A DNA stretch of 64,000 nucleotides from Maritimibacter sp. (GCA_002701395.1 NZVC01000022.1:69916-133915); one strand, 5' to 3'; counted from the first letter of the stretch, positions 22,231 through 32,657 are shown. The notes: generated from the letters alone by a model not told the origin. Program-made: numbers and translations.

Positions 22231-23373
22231 ATGGCACTGGATGGCAACCTGAACTCGCTGGGCCTTGCAAAGGCACCGGAAGACACCCGCGTCGTCGTGG
22301 CGATGTCGGGCGGCGTGGATTCGTCCGTCGTCGCCGCCGAACTCGCACGCGAGGGCTATGACGTCGTCGGCGTGACGCTGCAGCTGTACGACCACGGCGC
22401 GGCGCTGGCCAAGAAGGGCGCCTGCTGTGCGGGGATCGACATCCACGACGCGCGCCGCGTGGCCGAGGAAATGGGCTTTCCGCATTACGTTCTCGACTAC
22501 GAGAACATCTTCAAGGATGCGGTGATCGACGAATTTGCGGACAGCTATCTTGCCGGTGCGACGCCGGTGCCCTGCATCCGCTGCAACGAGCGGGTGAAGT
22601 TCAAGGACCTGCTGCAGACCGCGAAGGATCTTGAGGCCGACTGTATGGCGACGGGCCACTACATCCAGCGCAAGCTGGGCGATACCGGCGTGCCGGAACT
22701 GCACATGGCGGCCGACCCGAACCGCGACCAAAGCTATTTCCTGTTCTCGACCACACCGGAACAGCTGTCGTTCCTGCGCTTCCCGCTGGGGCACCTTGTG
22801 TCCAAGGCGGAAACCCGGGCGCTGGCGAACAAGCACGGGCTGGCGGTGGCGGACAAGCCCGACAGCCAGGACATCTGCTTCGTGCCGGACGGCAACTATG
22901 CCTCGGTGATCGAGAAACTGCGCCCGGGCGCCGCCGAGCCGGGGCAGATCGTCCATGCCGACGGCCGCGTGCTGGGCGAGCATCGCGGCGTGATCCACTA
23001 CACCATCGGCCAGCGCCGGGGCCTTGGCATCGGCGGGCTGGACGAACCGCTGTACGTGGTGAAGCTGGACGTCGACGCGCACAAGGTCGTTGTCGGCCCG
23101 AAAGAGATGCTGGCCACCCGCACCGTGCCGGTGCGCGAGATCAACTGGCTGGGCGACGAACCCTTCACCAGCCGCCCGGAGTGGCGGCTGTCCGTGAAAC
23201 TGCGGTCCACCCGCCCCCCGCGCGAAGCGGTGATCCGTCCGCTGTCGGACACCACCGCCGAGGTGGAACTCGTTGCGCCGGAAGAAGGCGTGTCGCCCGG
23301 ACAGGCCTGCGTGTTCTACGCCAACGAAGGCAGCCGGGTGTTCGGCGGCGGCTGGATCTGGCGGGGCTACTAG
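22231..23373 (+). CDS. mnmA: tRNA 2-thiouridine(34) synthase MnmA
   Basis: 380 residues; thiolates the wobble uridine of Lys, Glu and Gln tRNAs. The PP-loop [10 protein letters not shown] lies at about 24-33. The two redox cysteines are Cys118 in [11 protein letters not shown] and Cys216 in SQDICFVPD. The C-terminal beta-barrel domain begins near [26 protein letters not shown] lies about eight bases before the ATG at 22231; the frame is open to 22186, but that region carries the promoter. Sulfur would come through a TusA/IscS-type relay; a tusA gene is at 42078. Confidence 0.96.
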   Translation: MALDGNLNSLGLAKAPEDTRVVVAMSGGVDSSVVAAELAREGYDVVGVTLQLYDHGAALAKKGACCAGIDIHDARRVAEEMGFPHYVLDYENIFKDAVIDEFADSYLAGATPVPCIRCNERVKFKDLLQTAKDLEADCMATGHYIQRKLGDTGVPELHMAADPNRDQSYFLFSTTPEQLSFLRFPLGHLVSKAETRALANKHGLAVADKPDSQDICFVPDGNYASVIEKLRPGAAEPGQIVHADGRVLGEHRGVIHYTIGQRRGLGIGGLDEPLYVVKLDVDAHKVVVGPKEMLATRTVPVREINWLGDEPFTSRPEWRLSVKLRSTRPPREAVIRPLSDTTAEVELVAPEEGVSPGQACVFYANEGSRVFGGGWIWRGY

Positions 23374-23395
23374 GCCCCGTCCTGACCTCTTCCGC

Positions 23396-23821
23396 TTACG
23401 CGCCCTGCTGCGCCGCGATCAGCCGGATGCGTTCCACCATCGCGCGCAGGCCGTTCGACCGTTGCGCCGACAGGTGGTCGTTCAGCCCCAGACGGCCCAG
23501 CTCGGCGGGCGCGTCGACCTGCATCACCTCGCGCAGGGTCAGTCCCGTGTACATCGCCTTCAGGATCGCGATCAGCCCGCGCACGATCATCGCGTCGCTG
23601 TCGCCCCGGAACCGGAACACCGCGTCCGGCCCCTCGCCCTCGACCTCGGGGACGATCCAGACCTGACTGGCGCAGCCCTCGACCTTGGTGGCAGGCACCC
23701 GGAAGGCGTCTTCCAGCGGGTCCATCGCTTTGCCCATGTCGATGACATGGCGATAGCGATCCTCCCAGTCGTCGAGAAAGTCGAAGGTGTCGGCGATGTC
23801 CTCGAATTCCGGCGTGGCCAT
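23396..23821 (-). CDS. sufE: Cysteine desulfuration protein SufE
   Basis: 141-residue SufE. It accepts persulfide sulfur from SufS for Fe-S cluster assembly. The acceptor is Cys50 in KVEGCASQVW, and the C-terminal helix LSAQRSNGLRAMVERI is family-typical. It is encoded alone, convergent with mnmA, away from any suf operon in this window. Confidence 0.93.
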   Translation of the reverse strand: MATPEFEDIADTFDFLDDWEDRYRHVIDMGKAMDPLEDAFRVPATKVEGCASQVWIVPEVEGEGPDAVFRFRGDSDAMIVRGLIAILKAMYTGLTLREVMQVDAPAELGRLGLNDHLSAQRSNGLRAMVERIRLIAAQQGA

Positions 23822-23947
23822 TGATGTCGTCCTTTGCAGCGTCAGCGTCGAGGTAAGGGCACGACGTCTAAAGGTAAAGGTTCTGCAGGCTTTTCAACGC
23901 GCCCTGATTGGGATAACCGGGAATTGGGGCAGACAGCAGGGGTACAC

Positions 23948-24406
23948 ATGCCGGTGAGACTGGTCATTCTCATGATCCTCGGACTTTCGGTCGCCGGGTG
24001 CGGCGCGATGTCGGAATCGCGGCTGAACCCCGCGAACTGGTTCGGCCGTTCGGAAACGACGGTCAGCGACACCAGCAACCCCTACCAGGACCCGCGCGCG
24101 CTGATCGGCGACGTGACCGAACTGCGGCTTGAAAAAATCCCCGGCGGCGCCATCGTGCGCGCCACGGGTGTCGCGACGCGGCAGGGCTACTACGATGGCG
24201 AGCTGGTGCCGGCGAACAACGGCATGGTGGTCGACGGCGTTCTGGCCTTCCACTTCCGCGTCAGCCCGCCGCTGACGGCGACACGGGTATCGACCGTCCG
24301 GTCGCGCGAGATCATCGTGGGGCAGTTCCTGTCCGACCAGACGCTGGCGCAGGTCCGCGCGATCCAGGTCAACGGCGCCAACAACGCGCTGGTCGTCCGC
24401 CGCTGA
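23948..24406 (+). CDS. Small lipoprotein of unknown function
   Basis: 152 residues with a lipoprotein signal: MPVRLVILMILGLSVAGC, lipobox SVAGC, lipidated Cys18. The mature part is a compact beta-rich domain (TELRLEKIPGGAIVRATGVA, then RVSPPLTATRVSTVRSREI and LVVRR at the end). I do not recognise a named family. The start at 23948 was chosen because it begins the signal peptide and follows AGGGG. It stands alone between sufE and rnd; a periplasmic-side role is inferred only from the signal. Confidence 0.8.
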   Translation: MPVRLVILMILGLSVAGCGAMSESRLNPANWFGRSETTVSDTSNPYQDPRALIGDVTELRLEKIPGGAIVRATGVATRQGYYDGELVPANNGMVVDGVLAFHFRVSPPLTATRVSTVRSREIIVGQFLSDQTLAQVRAIQVNGANNALVVRR

Positions 24407-24456
24407 TCCGATAAAGCCACGCGCCGCCCGTCCCGGCGGCGCGCACTGTCGTTTTC

Positions 24457-25614
24457 CTAAAGCTCGATGACGCCGACTTTTTCGCCTTTGACCGCAAGAC
24501 CGATCTTGCCGTCGCACAGGCGCAGCGCGTCTTCCCCGAACACCTTGCGGCGCCAGCCCTTCAGGCACAGCCCGTCGCGCTGACCGGCGGCCAGTGCGTC
24601 CAGATCCGAGGCGGTGGCGATCAGCTTTTGCGCCACGCCCGCATCATCGGCCTTGGCCTTCAGCAGCACGCGCAGCATGTCCGCCAGCGCCGGGTTCACC
24701 TGCAACGAGTCGCGGCGGGTGTCCGGTTCGGGGTGATCGTCGCGGGGCGCTTCGATGCCAGCCTTCACGGCCGCGATGATGCCGTCCGCGATGTCGCCCT
24801 TGCGGGCCTCGCGCAGCAGCAGACGCGACCGGCTGAGGTCCTGCGCCGACTGCGGCTTGGTCGAGGCGAGTTCCAGCAGCGCATCGTCCTTGTAGACGCG
24901 GTTGCGCGGCACGTTGCGCGACTGGGCGTATTCCTCGCGGAACCGGGCCAGTTCGCGCACGACGGCCAGAAACTTGCCGGACTGGGTGCGAGTCTTGATC
25001 CGCTTCCACGCGTCCTCGGGGTGGACCACGTAGGTCGCGGGATCGGTCAGCACCTGAAGCTCTTCCTCGACCCATTCCTTGCGGCCGGACTTCTGAAGCT
25101 GGGCGTTCAGGTATTCGTAGATCACCCGAAGATGCGTCACGTCGGCCAGAGCGTATTTCATCTGGGCGTCGGTCAGCGGTCGGCGCGACCAGTCGGTAAA
25201 GCGCGAGGTCTTGTCCAGCGACTGCTTGGCGATCTTGCGCACCAGCGTCTCATAGCCGACCTGTTCGCCGAAGCCACAGACCATCGCGGCGACCTGCGTG
25301 TCGAACAGAGGCTCGGGGATCACCCCGCCGTCGATGTAGAAGATCTCAAGATCCTGCCGGGCGGCGTGGAACACCTTGACCACGCCCGCGTCCTTCATCA
25401 GCTCGTAAAGCGGTGCCAACGAAAGGCCCTCGACCAGCGGATCGACAAGGACGGCGTCGTCCTCGGTGTCGCCGGGAATGGCCAGCTGGACAAGGCAGAG
25501 TTTCGAATAATAGGTGCGCTCGCGCAGGAACTCGGTGTCTACGGTCACATAGGGCGCTTTCGCCGCGCGGTCGCAGAATTCCTGAAGCGCCTCGGTCGTG
25601 GTGAGTGTTTTCAT
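24457..25614 (-). CDS. rnd: Ribonuclease D
   Basis: 385-residue 3'-5' exoribonuclease for tRNA and structured RNA ends. The DEDD exonuclease residues are in VDTEFLRE (Exo I), FHAARQDLEIF (Exo II) and YALADVTHL (Exo III), within about residues 1-170. Two HRDC-type helical domains follow. The start MKTLTTTEALQEFC is the family-typical beginning; the open frame extends to 25980 but runs through the gap before purN. The 170 bases between rnd and purN hold no gene that I can support. Confidence 0.94.
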   Translation of the reverse strand: MKTLTTTEALQEFCDRAAKAPYVTVDTEFLRERTYYSKLCLVQLAIPGDTEDDAVLVDPLVEGLSLAPLYELMKDAGVVKVFHAARQDLEIFYIDGGVIPEPLFDTQVAAMVCGFGEQVGYETLVRKIAKQSLDKTSRFTDWSRRPLTDAQMKYALADVTHLRVIYEYLNAQLQKSGRKEWVEEELQVLTDPATYVVHPEDAWKRIKTRTQSGKFLAVVRELARFREEYAQSRNVPRNRVYKDDALLELASTKPQSAQDLSRSRLLLREARKGDIADGIIAAVKAGIEAPRDDHPEPDTRRDSLQVNPALADMLRVLLKAKADDAGVAQKLIATASDLDALAAGQRDGLCLKGWRRKVFGEDALRLCDGKIGLAVKGEKVGVIEL

Positions 25615-25784
25615 GCTCGGAGGCTGATTTCCCTGTTGTCTTGCCGTCTGTTCCGCCCAACCCCTCGCCTGATACGCCGGTCGCGCGGCAATGAAAAGCC
25701 TTAGCGAAAACTTGGACCGTTTCGCGCGGAGAGACGCGACAACAAAGGGCAGCACGCCCGTCCACGGCGGGAAAAGGAAACGAT

Positions 25785-26372
25785 TCAAAGATCCAGACGG
25801 CTGCGGTCGCCGTCCGCAAAGCGGCGCAGCACCGCCGGGTACAGCCGGTGTTCCATCGTCAGCACCCGCGCGGCCAGCGTGTCCGGCGTGTCGCCGGGTT
25901 CGACGGGAACCCGCGCCTGCCCAAGGATCGGGCCATCGTCCAGTTCCGCCGTTACCTCGTGCACGGTGCAGCCGTGCCACGCGTCGCCCGCCTCAAGCGC
26001 GCGTTCGTGGGTGTGCAGGCCCTTGTACTTCGGCAGCAGCGACGGGTGGATGTTCAGCATCCGGCCCTCGTAGGCCTGAATAAACCCGGCCGTCAGGATG
26101 CGCATGAACCCGGCAAGGCACAGGATGTCGGGCCGCGCCGCATCAATGCGCTCGCGCAGCGCCGCCTCGAACGCGGGGCGGTCGCCCTTGAAGGGACGGT
26201 GATCGACGGCGAAGGTCTCGATCCCCATGTCGGCGGCTTTGGCCAGCCCGCCCGCCTGCGGATCGTTCGACCCGACCAGCACGGCGCGCGCCGGGTGGTC
26301 GCCGGTCATGCTTTCGACAAGGCGGACCATGTTGGACCCCCCGCCTGACACTAGGATGGCGACGCGTTTCAC
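25785..26372 (-). CDS. purN: Phosphoribosylglycinamide formyltransferase PurN
   Basis: 195 residues; transfers formyl from 10-formyl-THF to GAR, third step of purine synthesis. It starts with GTG ([15 protein letters not shown]). The phosphate-binding loop is SGGGSN, the catalytic Asn-His-Asp set is in [12 protein letters not shown] and the D of DDGPIL, with HEVTAELD between. The GTG overlaps the purM stop (GTGA), so translation is coupled to purM, the usual gene order. A longer frame upstream lies inside purM. Confidence 0.95.
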   Translation of the reverse strand: MKRVAILVSGGGSNMVRLVESMTGDHPARAVLVGSNDPQAGGLAKAADMGIETFAVDHRPFKGDRPAFEAALRERIDAARPDILCLAGFMRILTAGFIQAYEGRMLNIHPSLLPKYKGLHTHERALEAGDAWHGCTVHEVTAELDDGPILGQARVPVEPGDTPDTLAARVLTMEHRLYPAVLRRFADGDRSRLDL

Positions 26373-27409
26373 AGAAGCGCGCCAGAGTAGCGAACCCCCT
26401 CGCCCGGCTCGACCGAGCCCAGCACGCTGACGGTCTCGCCCGCTTCGGCCAGCAGCGCGGTCAGCGGCTCGACGCGGTCGGCGGCGACGACGACGACCAT
26501 GCCGATCCCGGCGTTGAAGGTCTTCAGCAGTTCGGCCTGCTCCAGCCCGCCCTTCTCGGCCAGCCAGCGGAACACCGGCGGAAGCTGCCACGACGACAGG
26601 TCGATTGTCGCGCCCATGCCTTCGGGCAGGACGCGCGGCAGGTTCTCGGTCAGGCCGCCGCCGGTGATATGGGCAAGGCCGTGTACGCCGCCCGCGCGGA
26701 TCGCGGCCAGCGCCGACTTCACGTACAACCGCGTCGGCGCCAGCAGCGCCGCGCCCAGCGTGCCCTCGGCGAAGGAACAGTCGTCGTCCCAGCCAAGGCC
26801 GGTCAGTTCGACGATCTTGCGCACCAGCGAATAGCCGTTGGAATGCACCCCGTCCGAGCCGAGGCCCAGCAGCACGTCGCCCTCGCCCACACCGGCGGGC
26901 AGTTCGGTGCCACGCTCCATCGCGCCCACCGAGAACCCGGCAAGGTCGAAATCGTCCTTGGCGTACATGCCCGGCATCTCGGCGGTCTCGCCGCCGATCA
27001 GCGCGCAGCCCGAGGCGCGGCAGCCTGCGGCAATGCCCTCGACGATGCGCGCGGCGCTGTCGACGTCCAGCTTGCCGGTGGCGAAGTAGTCAAGAAAGAA
27101 CAGGGGTTCCGCGCCTTGGCAGACAAGGTCGTTCACGCACATGGCGACAAGGTCGACGCCGATGGTGTCGACGTTGCCGGTGTCGATGGCGATCCGCAGC
27201 TTGGTGCCGACGCCGTCGGTGGCCGCAACCAGCACCGGATCGGCAAAGCCCGCGCCCTTCAGGTCGAACAGCCCGCCGAACCCGCCCAGCCCGGCCATCA
27301 CGCCGGGACGGTCGGTGGACTTGGCGGCCGGCTTGATGCGGTCGACCAGCGCATTGCCCGCGTCGATGTCCACGCCGGCTTGGCTATAGGTGATCCCGTT
27401 CTTCGTCAT
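26369..27409 (-). CDS. purM: Phosphoribosylformylglycinamidine cyclo-ligase PurM
   Basis: 346-residue AIR synthetase, fifth step of purine synthesis. It begins [20 protein letters not shown]. The ATP-binding region includes [12 protein letters not shown] and the Gly-rich [11 protein letters not shown], and the C-terminal half has [13 protein letters not shown]. The length equals that of the family (about 345). It is first in the purMN pair and divergent from a P-loop ATPase gene with a 134-base gap. Confidence 0.96.
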   Translation of the reverse strand: MTKNGITYSQAGVDIDAGNALVDRIKPAAKSTDRPGVMAGLGGFGGLFDLKGAGFADPVLVAATDGVGTKLRIAIDTGNVDTIGVDLVAMCVNDLVCQGAEPLFFLDYFATGKLDVDSAARIVEGIAAGCRASGCALIGGETAEMPGMYAKDDFDLAGFSVGAMERGTELPAGVGEGDVLLGLGSDGVHSNGYSLVRKIVELTGLGWDDDCSFAEGTLGAALLAPTRLYVKSALAAIRAGGVHGLAHITGGGLTENLPRVLPEGMGATIDLSSWQLPPVFRWLAEKGGLEQAELLKTFNAGIGMVVVVAADRVEPLTALLAEAGETVSVLGSVEPGEGVRYSGALL

Positions 27410-27543
27410 GTCTCGGCCCCGTTTTTGCCCGTCCTTGGTTGGCGCACGCGATAGACCAGCCGCAGGGGCAAGTCCATCCCGGCGCTTGCGTTCCCCGGTC
27501 TCGCACGGCATTCGAGGGGCTGCAGGGACCGGAAAGGGCGACG

Positions 27544-28404
27544 ATGATCTACGAGAACGCGCAGCAGTGGCAGACAGCCGACCACCGGCGGGTGTTGCTG
27601 TTCGGGATGTCGGGCCTTGGCAAGACCCATGTCTCGAACTTCCTTCGCGATGCCGGCGGGTGGTTCCACTATTCGATCGATTACCGCATCGGCACCCGTT
27701 ACATGGGCGAACACATCGCGGACAACGCCAAGCGGCACGCGATGCAGGTTCCGTTCCTGCGCGACCTGCTGATGACCGACTCGATCTACATCGGGTCCAA
27801 CATCACCTTCAACAATCTCGCGCCCCTGTCCGCCTATCTTGGCAAGCCCGGCGACCCTGCCAAGGGCGGCCTGCCCTTCGACGAGTACATGATCCGGCAG
27901 GAACAGCACCGCGTGGCCGAGATCGGCGCCCTGCTGGACACCCCGCGGTTCATCGACCGGTCGATCGACATCTACGGGTATCCGCATTTCGTCTGCGACA
28001 GCGGCGGCTCGATCTGCGAGGTGGTCGACCCGTGGGACCCGGATGACGAGATCATGAACACGCTGGCGTCGGAAACGCTGATGGTCTGGATCAAGGGCAC
28101 CGAGGCGCACACCGCCGAACTGGTGCGCCGCTTCGACCGTGCGCCCAAGCCGATGTATTATCAGGCCGAATTCCTGCACGACGCGTGGGAAGAATACGGT
28201 CGCGAAACCGGCCTGCCCGAAGACGCGGTCGACCCGGACGCCTTCGTGCGCTGGACCTATGCCCGCGCGCTGGCGCACCGCCAGCCCCGCTACGAGGCGA
28301 TGGCCCAGAACTGGGGCGTGACCGTCACCGCCGAGGACGTGGCCAATGTGCGCGATGCCGACGGGTTTGTCGCGCTTATCGGCCGTGCCCTTGAGACCCG
28401 ATGA
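27544..28404 (+). CDS. Conserved P-loop ATPase/kinase-like protein of unknown function
   Basis: 286-residue cytosolic protein. It has a Walker A GMSGLGKT at residues 21-28 and a short N-terminal [17 protein letters not shown]. Later it has [11 protein letters not shown] and DPWDPDDEI acidic segments and Trp/Tyr-rich helices, and it ends [13 protein letters not shown]. No transporter signature or sensor motif is seen, and the Walker A followed by [10 protein letters not shown] resembles small-molecule kinases more than AAA+ proteins. The ATG at 27544 follows GAAAGGG. It is divergent from purM and about 65 bases ahead of metA. The function is unknown. Confidence 0.75.
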   Translation: MIYENAQQWQTADHRRVLLFGMSGLGKTHVSNFLRDAGGWFHYSIDYRIGTRYMGEHIADNAKRHAMQVPFLRDLLMTDSIYIGSNITFNNLAPLSAYLGKPGDPAKGGLPFDEYMIRQEQHRVAEIGALLDTPRFIDRSIDIYGYPHFVCDSGGSICEVVDPWDPDDEIMNTLASETLMVWIKGTEAHTAELVRRFDRAPKPMYYQAEFLHDAWEEYGRETGLPEDAVDPDAFVRWTYARALAHRQPRYEAMAQNWGVTVTAEDVANVRDADGFVALIGRALETR

Positions 28405-28417
28405 CGATGCATATATC

Positions 28418-28435
28418 TGTGCGGTCTTTCGCACA
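28418..28435 (+). promoter_or_regulatory. Leader hairpin before metA
   Basis: TGTGCG-GTCTTT-CGCACA, a perfect 6-base stem in the 64-base gap before metA, followed by a weaker GCTT/AAGC repeat (28437-28451). The position would suit leader control, but I could not match it to a SAM riboswitch class. Confidence 0.35.
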
Positions 28436-28468
28436 CGCTTCTTTCACAAGCAAAACCAGGTAGCCTAA

Positions 28469-29389
28469 ATGCCCATCACCCTGCCGTCAGACCTGCCCGC
28501 CTACGAGGTTCTGAACCGCGAGGGCGTCATGGTCATGTCGGACATCGCGGCCGCCAAGCAGGACATCCGCCCGCTGCGCATCGGTCTGCTGAACCTGATG
28601 CCCAAGAAGATCCAGACCGAGATCCAGTTCTCGCGCCTGATCGGATCTACCCCGTTGCAGATCGACCTGCAGCTGATCCGCATGACCGAGCACCAGACGC
28701 GCACCACCGCCGCCGAGCACATGGAAACCTTCTATCGCCCCTTCCAAGAGGTGAAGGAGGAAAAGTTCGACGGCCTGATCATCACCGGCGCCCCGATCGA
28801 GCACTTGCCGTTCCAGGAAGTCACCTATTGGGACGAACTGACCGAGGTGATGGACTGGACCCAGACCAACGTGCATTCCACCTTCGGCGTCTGCTGGGGC
28901 GGCATGGCGCTGCTGTGGCACTTCTGGCAGGTCCGCAAGTACATGCTGGACCAGAAGGCGTTCGGCTGCTTCCTGCACCGCAACATCACGCCCGCCTCGC
29001 CCTATCTGCGCGGCTTCTCCGACGCGTTCCTTGTGCCGGTCAGCCGCTGGACCGAGATCCGTCAGGACGAGATCGACGCGCATCCCGACCTTGTCACCCT
29101 GCTGGGGTCAGACCAGACCGGGCCCTGCCTGATCCAGGACCAGAAGCATCGCGGGCTCTATATCTTCAACCACCTCGAATACGACAGTGGAACCCTGAAG
29201 GAAGAATACGACCGCGACGTCGCCTCGGGCGGCGAGATCCTGATGCCCGAGAACTACTTCCCGGACAACGATCCCAGCCAGAAGCCGACGAACCGCTGGC
29301 GCAGCCACGCCCACCTTCTGTACGGCAACTGGATCAACGAAATCTACCAGACCACGCCGTTCGACAGTGCGCAGATTGGCAGCCGCTAG
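28469..29389 (+). CDS. metA: Homoserine O-acetyltransferase (MetA family)
   Basis: 306 residues; activates homoserine for methionine synthesis. The catalytic Cys142 (FGVCWGGMA) and the His235/Glu237 pair (FNHLEY) are at the expected positions. Residue 111 is Glu (GAPIEHLPF). In Bacillus cereus MetA, Glu at 111 gives acetyl-CoA preference, whereas Gly gives succinyl-CoA as in E. coli, so acetylation is predicted. A gene for a trans-sulfuration enzyme that could use the product is at 11704-12897. The last 23 bases overlap the next gene. Confidence 0.95.
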   Translation: MPITLPSDLPAYEVLNREGVMVMSDIAAAKQDIRPLRIGLLNLMPKKIQTEIQFSRLIGSTPLQIDLQLIRMTEHQTRTTAAEHMETFYRPFQEVKEEKFDGLIITGAPIEHLPFQEVTYWDELTEVMDWTQTNVHSTFGVCWGGMALLWHFWQVRKYMLDQKAFGCFLHRNITPASPYLRGFSDAFLVPVSRWTEIRQDEIDAHPDLVTLLGSDQTGPCLIQDQKHRGLYIFNHLEYDSGTLKEEYDRDVASGGEILMPENYFPDNDPSQKPTNRWRSHAHLLYGNWINEIYQTTPFDSAQIGSR

Positions 29390-30365
29390 TCTTGCGCTGA
29401 TCGCGGCGCTGGGTCTGGCCGCCTGCGCCGGGATCGACCGGCGTGCGGTCCGGAACGAGGCGCAGGCCGAACGCACCTATCCGCCGGAAGGCCAGTTCGT
29501 CGAGGTCGCGGGCCGCCGCGTGCATGTCGTGGTCGACGGTCTGCCCAAGGGCGCCGGGCCGGATCTGGTGCTGATCCACGGCGCCAGCGGCAACACGCGC
29601 GATTTCACCTTCCGCTTCGTGGACGCCGTCAAGGACCGCTACCGCGTGCTGGTCTTCGACCGCCCCGGACTGGGCTACACCGACCGCGTGTCCGACCGTT
29701 ATGGCGGTCCGGCCAACACCCGCTCGGAAAGCCCGGCGGAACAGGCGCGCCTTCTGCAGGCGGCGGCACAGCAACTGGGGGCCGAGCGGCCGATCGTGCT
29801 GGGCCAGTCCTACGGCGGCGCTGTCGCGCTGGCGTGGGCGTTGGAACGGCCCGACAACGTTGCCGGTCTGGTGATCGTGTCCGGCGCCTCGCAGCCGTGG
29901 CCCGGCCAGCTGGCGCCGCAGTATCCGATCGTTGCCTCGTCGGTCGGCGGCACCTCGATCCCGCCGCTGCTGGCCGCCTTCCTGCCCGGCGACCGCGCAA
30001 GCCTGACCCTTGGCGCGATCTTTGCGCCGCAGTCGCCGCCGGACGGCTATTCCGACCACATCGGCATCGGACTTGCCCTGCGGCGAGAGACACTGCGCGC
30101 GAATGTCCGCCAGATCAACAGCTTGAAGCCGCATCTTGATGCAATGTCCGAACGTTACGACAGCATCGAGCTTCCGGTCGAGATCATCCACGGCACCGCC
30201 GACAGCATCGTTCCGATCGACGTCCACTCTGACGTGCTGGTCGACCAGCTGGCCGACGCGCGCCTGACCCGCCTGCCCGGCATCGGCCACATGCCGCACC
30301 ACGTCGCGCAGGACGCGGTGGTCGCGGTGCTCGACCGTCTGACCCGGCGCGCCGGATTGCGTTGA
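29367..30365 (+). CDS. Alpha/beta hydrolase lipoprotein
   Basis: 332 residues starting with GTG inside the metA end. A lipoprotein signal is present ([13 protein letters not shown], lipidated Cys about 20). The hydrolase fold has the oxyanion segment VLIHGASGN, nucleophile elbow GQSYGGA with Ser, acid in [11 protein letters not shown] and catalytic His in GIGHMPHH. The substrate is unknown; esterase or lactonase activity is possible. It overlaps metA by 23 bases and so depends on metA translation, but a periplasm-facing lipoprotein is unlikely to act in methionine synthesis, so the link may be only expression. Confidence 0.88.
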   Translation: MRRLAAASLALIAALGLAACAGIDRRAVRNEAQAERTYPPEGQFVEVAGRRVHVVVDGLPKGAGPDLVLIHGASGNTRDFTFRFVDAVKDRYRVLVFDRPGLGYTDRVSDRYGGPANTRSESPAEQARLLQAAAQQLGAERPIVLGQSYGGAVALAWALERPDNVAGLVIVSGASQPWPGQLAPQYPIVASSVGGTSIPPLLAAFLPGDRASLTLGAIFAPQSPPDGYSDHIGIGLALRRETLRANVRQINSLKPHLDAMSERYDSIELPVEIIHGTADSIVPIDVHSDVLVDQLADARLTRLPGIGHMPHHVAQDAVVAVLDRLTRRAGLR

Positions 30366-30411
30366 CGCCACTAATCGCGATACAGCGGTCGCAGATGTGA
30401 AAGAGGTCAAC

Positions 30412-31281
30412 ATGTCCCTTCCCTACGATGGCGCTATCAGCCGCTACTTCGAGAAAGAGGCACCCAAGCCCGTCCGCGACGCGATCCTGTCGCACGAGGG
30501 GAAGATCGTGCTGGACGACGACTATCCCTACGCTGACCGGATGGACAAGAAGGACTACGAGGACACGCTGGACGCCCTGCAACTGGAACTCGCCCGGTTT
30601 CAAGCGGACGTGAAAGCGACCGGCAAGCGCGTCGTCGTGGTGTTCGAAGGCCGCGACGCCGCCGGCAAGGGCGGTGCGATCAAGCGGTTCCGGGAAAACC
30701 TGAACCCCCGCGTGGCGCGGGTGGTGGCCTTGCCGAAACCGACCGACCGCGAGCGCGGCCAATGGTATTTCCAGCGTTATGTCGAACAGCTTCCCACCGA
30801 TGGCGAGATCGTTCTGTTCGACCGGTCGTGGTACAACCGGGGCGTGGTCGAGAAGGTCTTCGGCTTCTGCACCGACCCCGAGCGCGAACGCTTCTTCCAG
30901 CAACTGCCCGCCTTCGAGGCGATGCTGCAACAGGAAGGCATCCATCTCGTCAAGCTGTGGCTGAACGTCGGCCGTGCGGAACAGCTGCGCCGCTTCCTCG
31001 ACCGGGAAAAAGACCCGCTGAAACAGTGGAAGCTGTCGACCATCGACGTCGAGGGTCTGGCGCTGTGGGACGACTACACCGCCGCCATCGGCGAGACGCT
31101 GAAGCGCAGCCACACCATTCAGGGCCCGTGGACCGTGATCCGCGCCGACGACAAGCGCCGCGCCCGCATCGCCGCGATCCGCGCCGTGCTGTCGCAGATG
31201 ATGTACGAGGGCAAGACCGACAAGGTCGCCTGCGACCCCGACCCGATGATCTGCGGGGGTCCCGAACTCTGGAATGGCTAA
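30412..31281 (+). CDS. ppk2: Polyphosphate kinase 2
   Basis: 289-residue single-domain PPK2, which uses polyphosphate to phosphorylate nucleoside diphosphates (class I pattern). Walker A is [16 protein letters not shown] (about 75-90), Walker [10 protein letters not shown], and the lid region contains [12 protein letters not shown]. The C-terminal [12 protein letters not shown] motif is shared by the family. The start at 30412 ([13 protein letters not shown]) follows AAGAGG at a good spacing. Its end overlaps the TetR gene by eight bases. Confidence 0.95.
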   Translation: MSLPYDGAISRYFEKEAPKPVRDAILSHEGKIVLDDDYPYADRMDKKDYEDTLDALQLELARFQADVKATGKRVVVVFEGRDAAGKGGAIKRFRENLNPRVARVVALPKPTDRERGQWYFQRYVEQLPTDGEIVLFDRSWYNRGVVEKVFGFCTDPERERFFQQLPAFEAMLQQEGIHLVKLWLNVGRAEQLRRFLDREKDPLKQWKLSTIDVEGLALWDDYTAAIGETLKRSHTIQGPWTVIRADDKRRARIAAIRAVLSQMMYEGKTDKVACDPDPMICGGPELWNG

Positions 31282-31891
31282 GCGCGGCTATCACCACGGC
31301 GATCTGCGGCGCGCCTTGCTGGACGCGGCGCTGAAGCTGATCGAGGAAAAGGGTCCCAGCGGGTTCACCCTGTCCGAGGCCGCGAAGCAGGCCGGCGTGA
31401 CCCCGGCTGCCGTTTACCGACATTTCGAGGGGCGCGAGGACCTGATCGCCGAGGCCGCGCTGCAGGGGTTCGAGATCTTCTCGGACCTGATGGACTATGC
31501 GTTCGAATCCGGTCAGCCCTCGGCGCTGGCCTCGTTCGAGGCGACGGGCCGCGCCTATCTCGCCTTTGCAAAGAAATACCCGGGCCACTACATCGCGATG
31601 TTCGAAAGCGGCATCTCGATCAACCGCAGCCCGGAACTGGCCCACGCCGCCAGCCGCGCGAACACGGTGCTGGAACGGGCGGCGGCGGTGCTGTCCGAAC
31701 ACATCCCCCCGGACCGTCGGCCCCCGGCGGCGATGTTCTCGGCCCACATCTGGGCGATGAGCCACGGCGTGGTGGAGCTTTACGCCCGTGGCGCCGCCGG
31801 GCGCCGGTCCCCCTTCCCGCCCGAGGAACTGCTCGAGGCCGGAATCGGCATTTATCTGCGCGGCCTCGGACTGGTCCCGCCAGACGGCTGA
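31274..31891 (+). CDS. TetR/AcrR-family regulator
   Basis: 205 residues. The N-terminal helix-turn-helix (about 10-57) reads [19 protein letters not shown], then [17 protein letters not shown]. The C-terminal ligand domain resembles the WHG type ([29 protein letters not shown]). It overlaps ppk2 by eight bases, so it is co-transcribed with polyphosphate kinase; whether it represses that operon cannot be seen from the sequence. A short GACCCC/GGGGTC hairpin (31904-31922) follows but lacks a T-run. Confidence 0.9.
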   Translation: MAKRGYHHGDLRRALLDAALKLIEEKGPSGFTLSEAAKQAGVTPAAVYRHFEGREDLIAEAALQGFEIFSDLMDYAFESGQPSALASFEATGRAYLAFAKKYPGHYIAMFESGISINRSPELAHAASRANTVLERAAAVLSEHIPPDRRPPAAMFSAHIWAMSHGVVELYARGAAGRRSPFPPEELLEAGIGIYLRGLGLVPPDG

Positions 31892-32039
31892 CGGACGCTC
31901 CTAGACCCCCGAATCCGGGGTCCGCGGCGCGCCCGTGTGAGGTCTTGAGCGATGTATTGAACTTGTGTGCATTTCGGCCATTGACCTTCCCTGACGCGGA
32001 CGTCACCCTCTTGTGATCCGTTGGAGGAGGACGGAGGCA

Positions 32040-32501
32040 ATGCCCGAGGCGCCTGTGCTTGAGTTCGCCTGCACCTTGCAGGTCAAACTCGCACCGATCC
32101 GCGAAATGGGGTCGGGGCGCTTCGGGCAGCGCCGCATCATTCCGATCACCGGCGGCACCGTGACCGGACCGCGCTTGAACGGCACCATCCTCAACCTCGG
32201 CGCCGATTGGCAGACCATCCAAGCCGACGGCGCCGCCCATCTCGACACCCGCTACGCGTTCGAAACCGACGACGGCGCGCTGATCGAGATCATCAACACT
32301 GGCACCCGCCACGGGCCCCCCGACGTGATCGCGAAACTCGGCCGCGGCGAAGACGTCGATCCCGCCCGTTACTACATGCGCACGGTCGCCCGGTTGGAAA
32401 CCGGCGACCCGCGCTATGCCTGGGTCAACAACACGCTGTTCGTGGGCACCGGCAGCCGCTTGCCCGACGCGGTGCGCGTGGACCTGTTCGCCGTCGCCTG
32501 A
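32040..32501 (+). CDS. DUF3237 family protein
   Basis: 153-residue beta-barrel-type protein of the DUF3237 family: MPEAPVLEFACTLQVKL, then GQRRIIPITGGTVTGPRLNG, DTRYAFETDDGALI and YYMRTVARLETGD near the C-terminus. The family has no firmly assigned reaction. GGAGGAGGACGGAGG precedes the ATG at 32040; an in-frame GTG at 32013 is less likely. It is convergent with rpsI. Confidence 0.85.
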   Translation: MPEAPVLEFACTLQVKLAPIREMGSGRFGQRRIIPITGGTVTGPRLNGTILNLGADWQTIQADGAAHLDTRYAFETDDGALIEIINTGTRHGPPDVIAKLGRGEDVDPARYYMRTVARLETGDPRYAWVNNTLFVGTGSRLPDAVRVDLFAVA

Positions 32502-32521
32502 CGCACGGCGCCCTGCCCTTC

Positions 32522-32576
32522 TTCTGTCTGAAAATATCCTGGGGGGAGCGCCGCAGGCGCGGGGGGCAAAGCCCCC
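32522..32576 (+). repeat. Two-hairpin dispersed repeat, copy A
   Basis: A head TTCTGTCTGAAAATATCC, then TGGGGGGA, then hairpin GCGCC-GCA-GGCGC (32548-32560) and hairpin GGGGGC-AAA-GCCCCC (32562-32576). The same order recurs at 38354-38412 with changed stem bases. It lies between the convergent DUF3237 and rpsI genes and may act as a terminator or 3'-end stabiliser. Confidence 0.75.
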
Positions 32577-32604
32577 GCTTCGCCGCGCCTTCGGGTACCG
32601 CGCA

Positions 32605-32636
32605 AAGCAAAAGGGCCGCCCAACCGGACGGCCCTT
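32605..32636 (-). terminator. Terminator of rplM-rpsI
   Basis: On the minus strand AAGGGCCG (32636-32629) pairs with CGGCCCTT (32618-32611), followed by TTGCTTTGC. It is 22 bases after the rpsI stop codon. Confidence 0.75.
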
Positions 32637-32657
32637 CGCGAAAGTCTGGCGAAACGA

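Noticed and set aside
28405-28468. SAM-II or another SAM riboswitch before metA
   Set aside because: The gap has a simple 6-base hairpin, but I could not place the SAM-II pseudoknot segments; 64 bases is also short.
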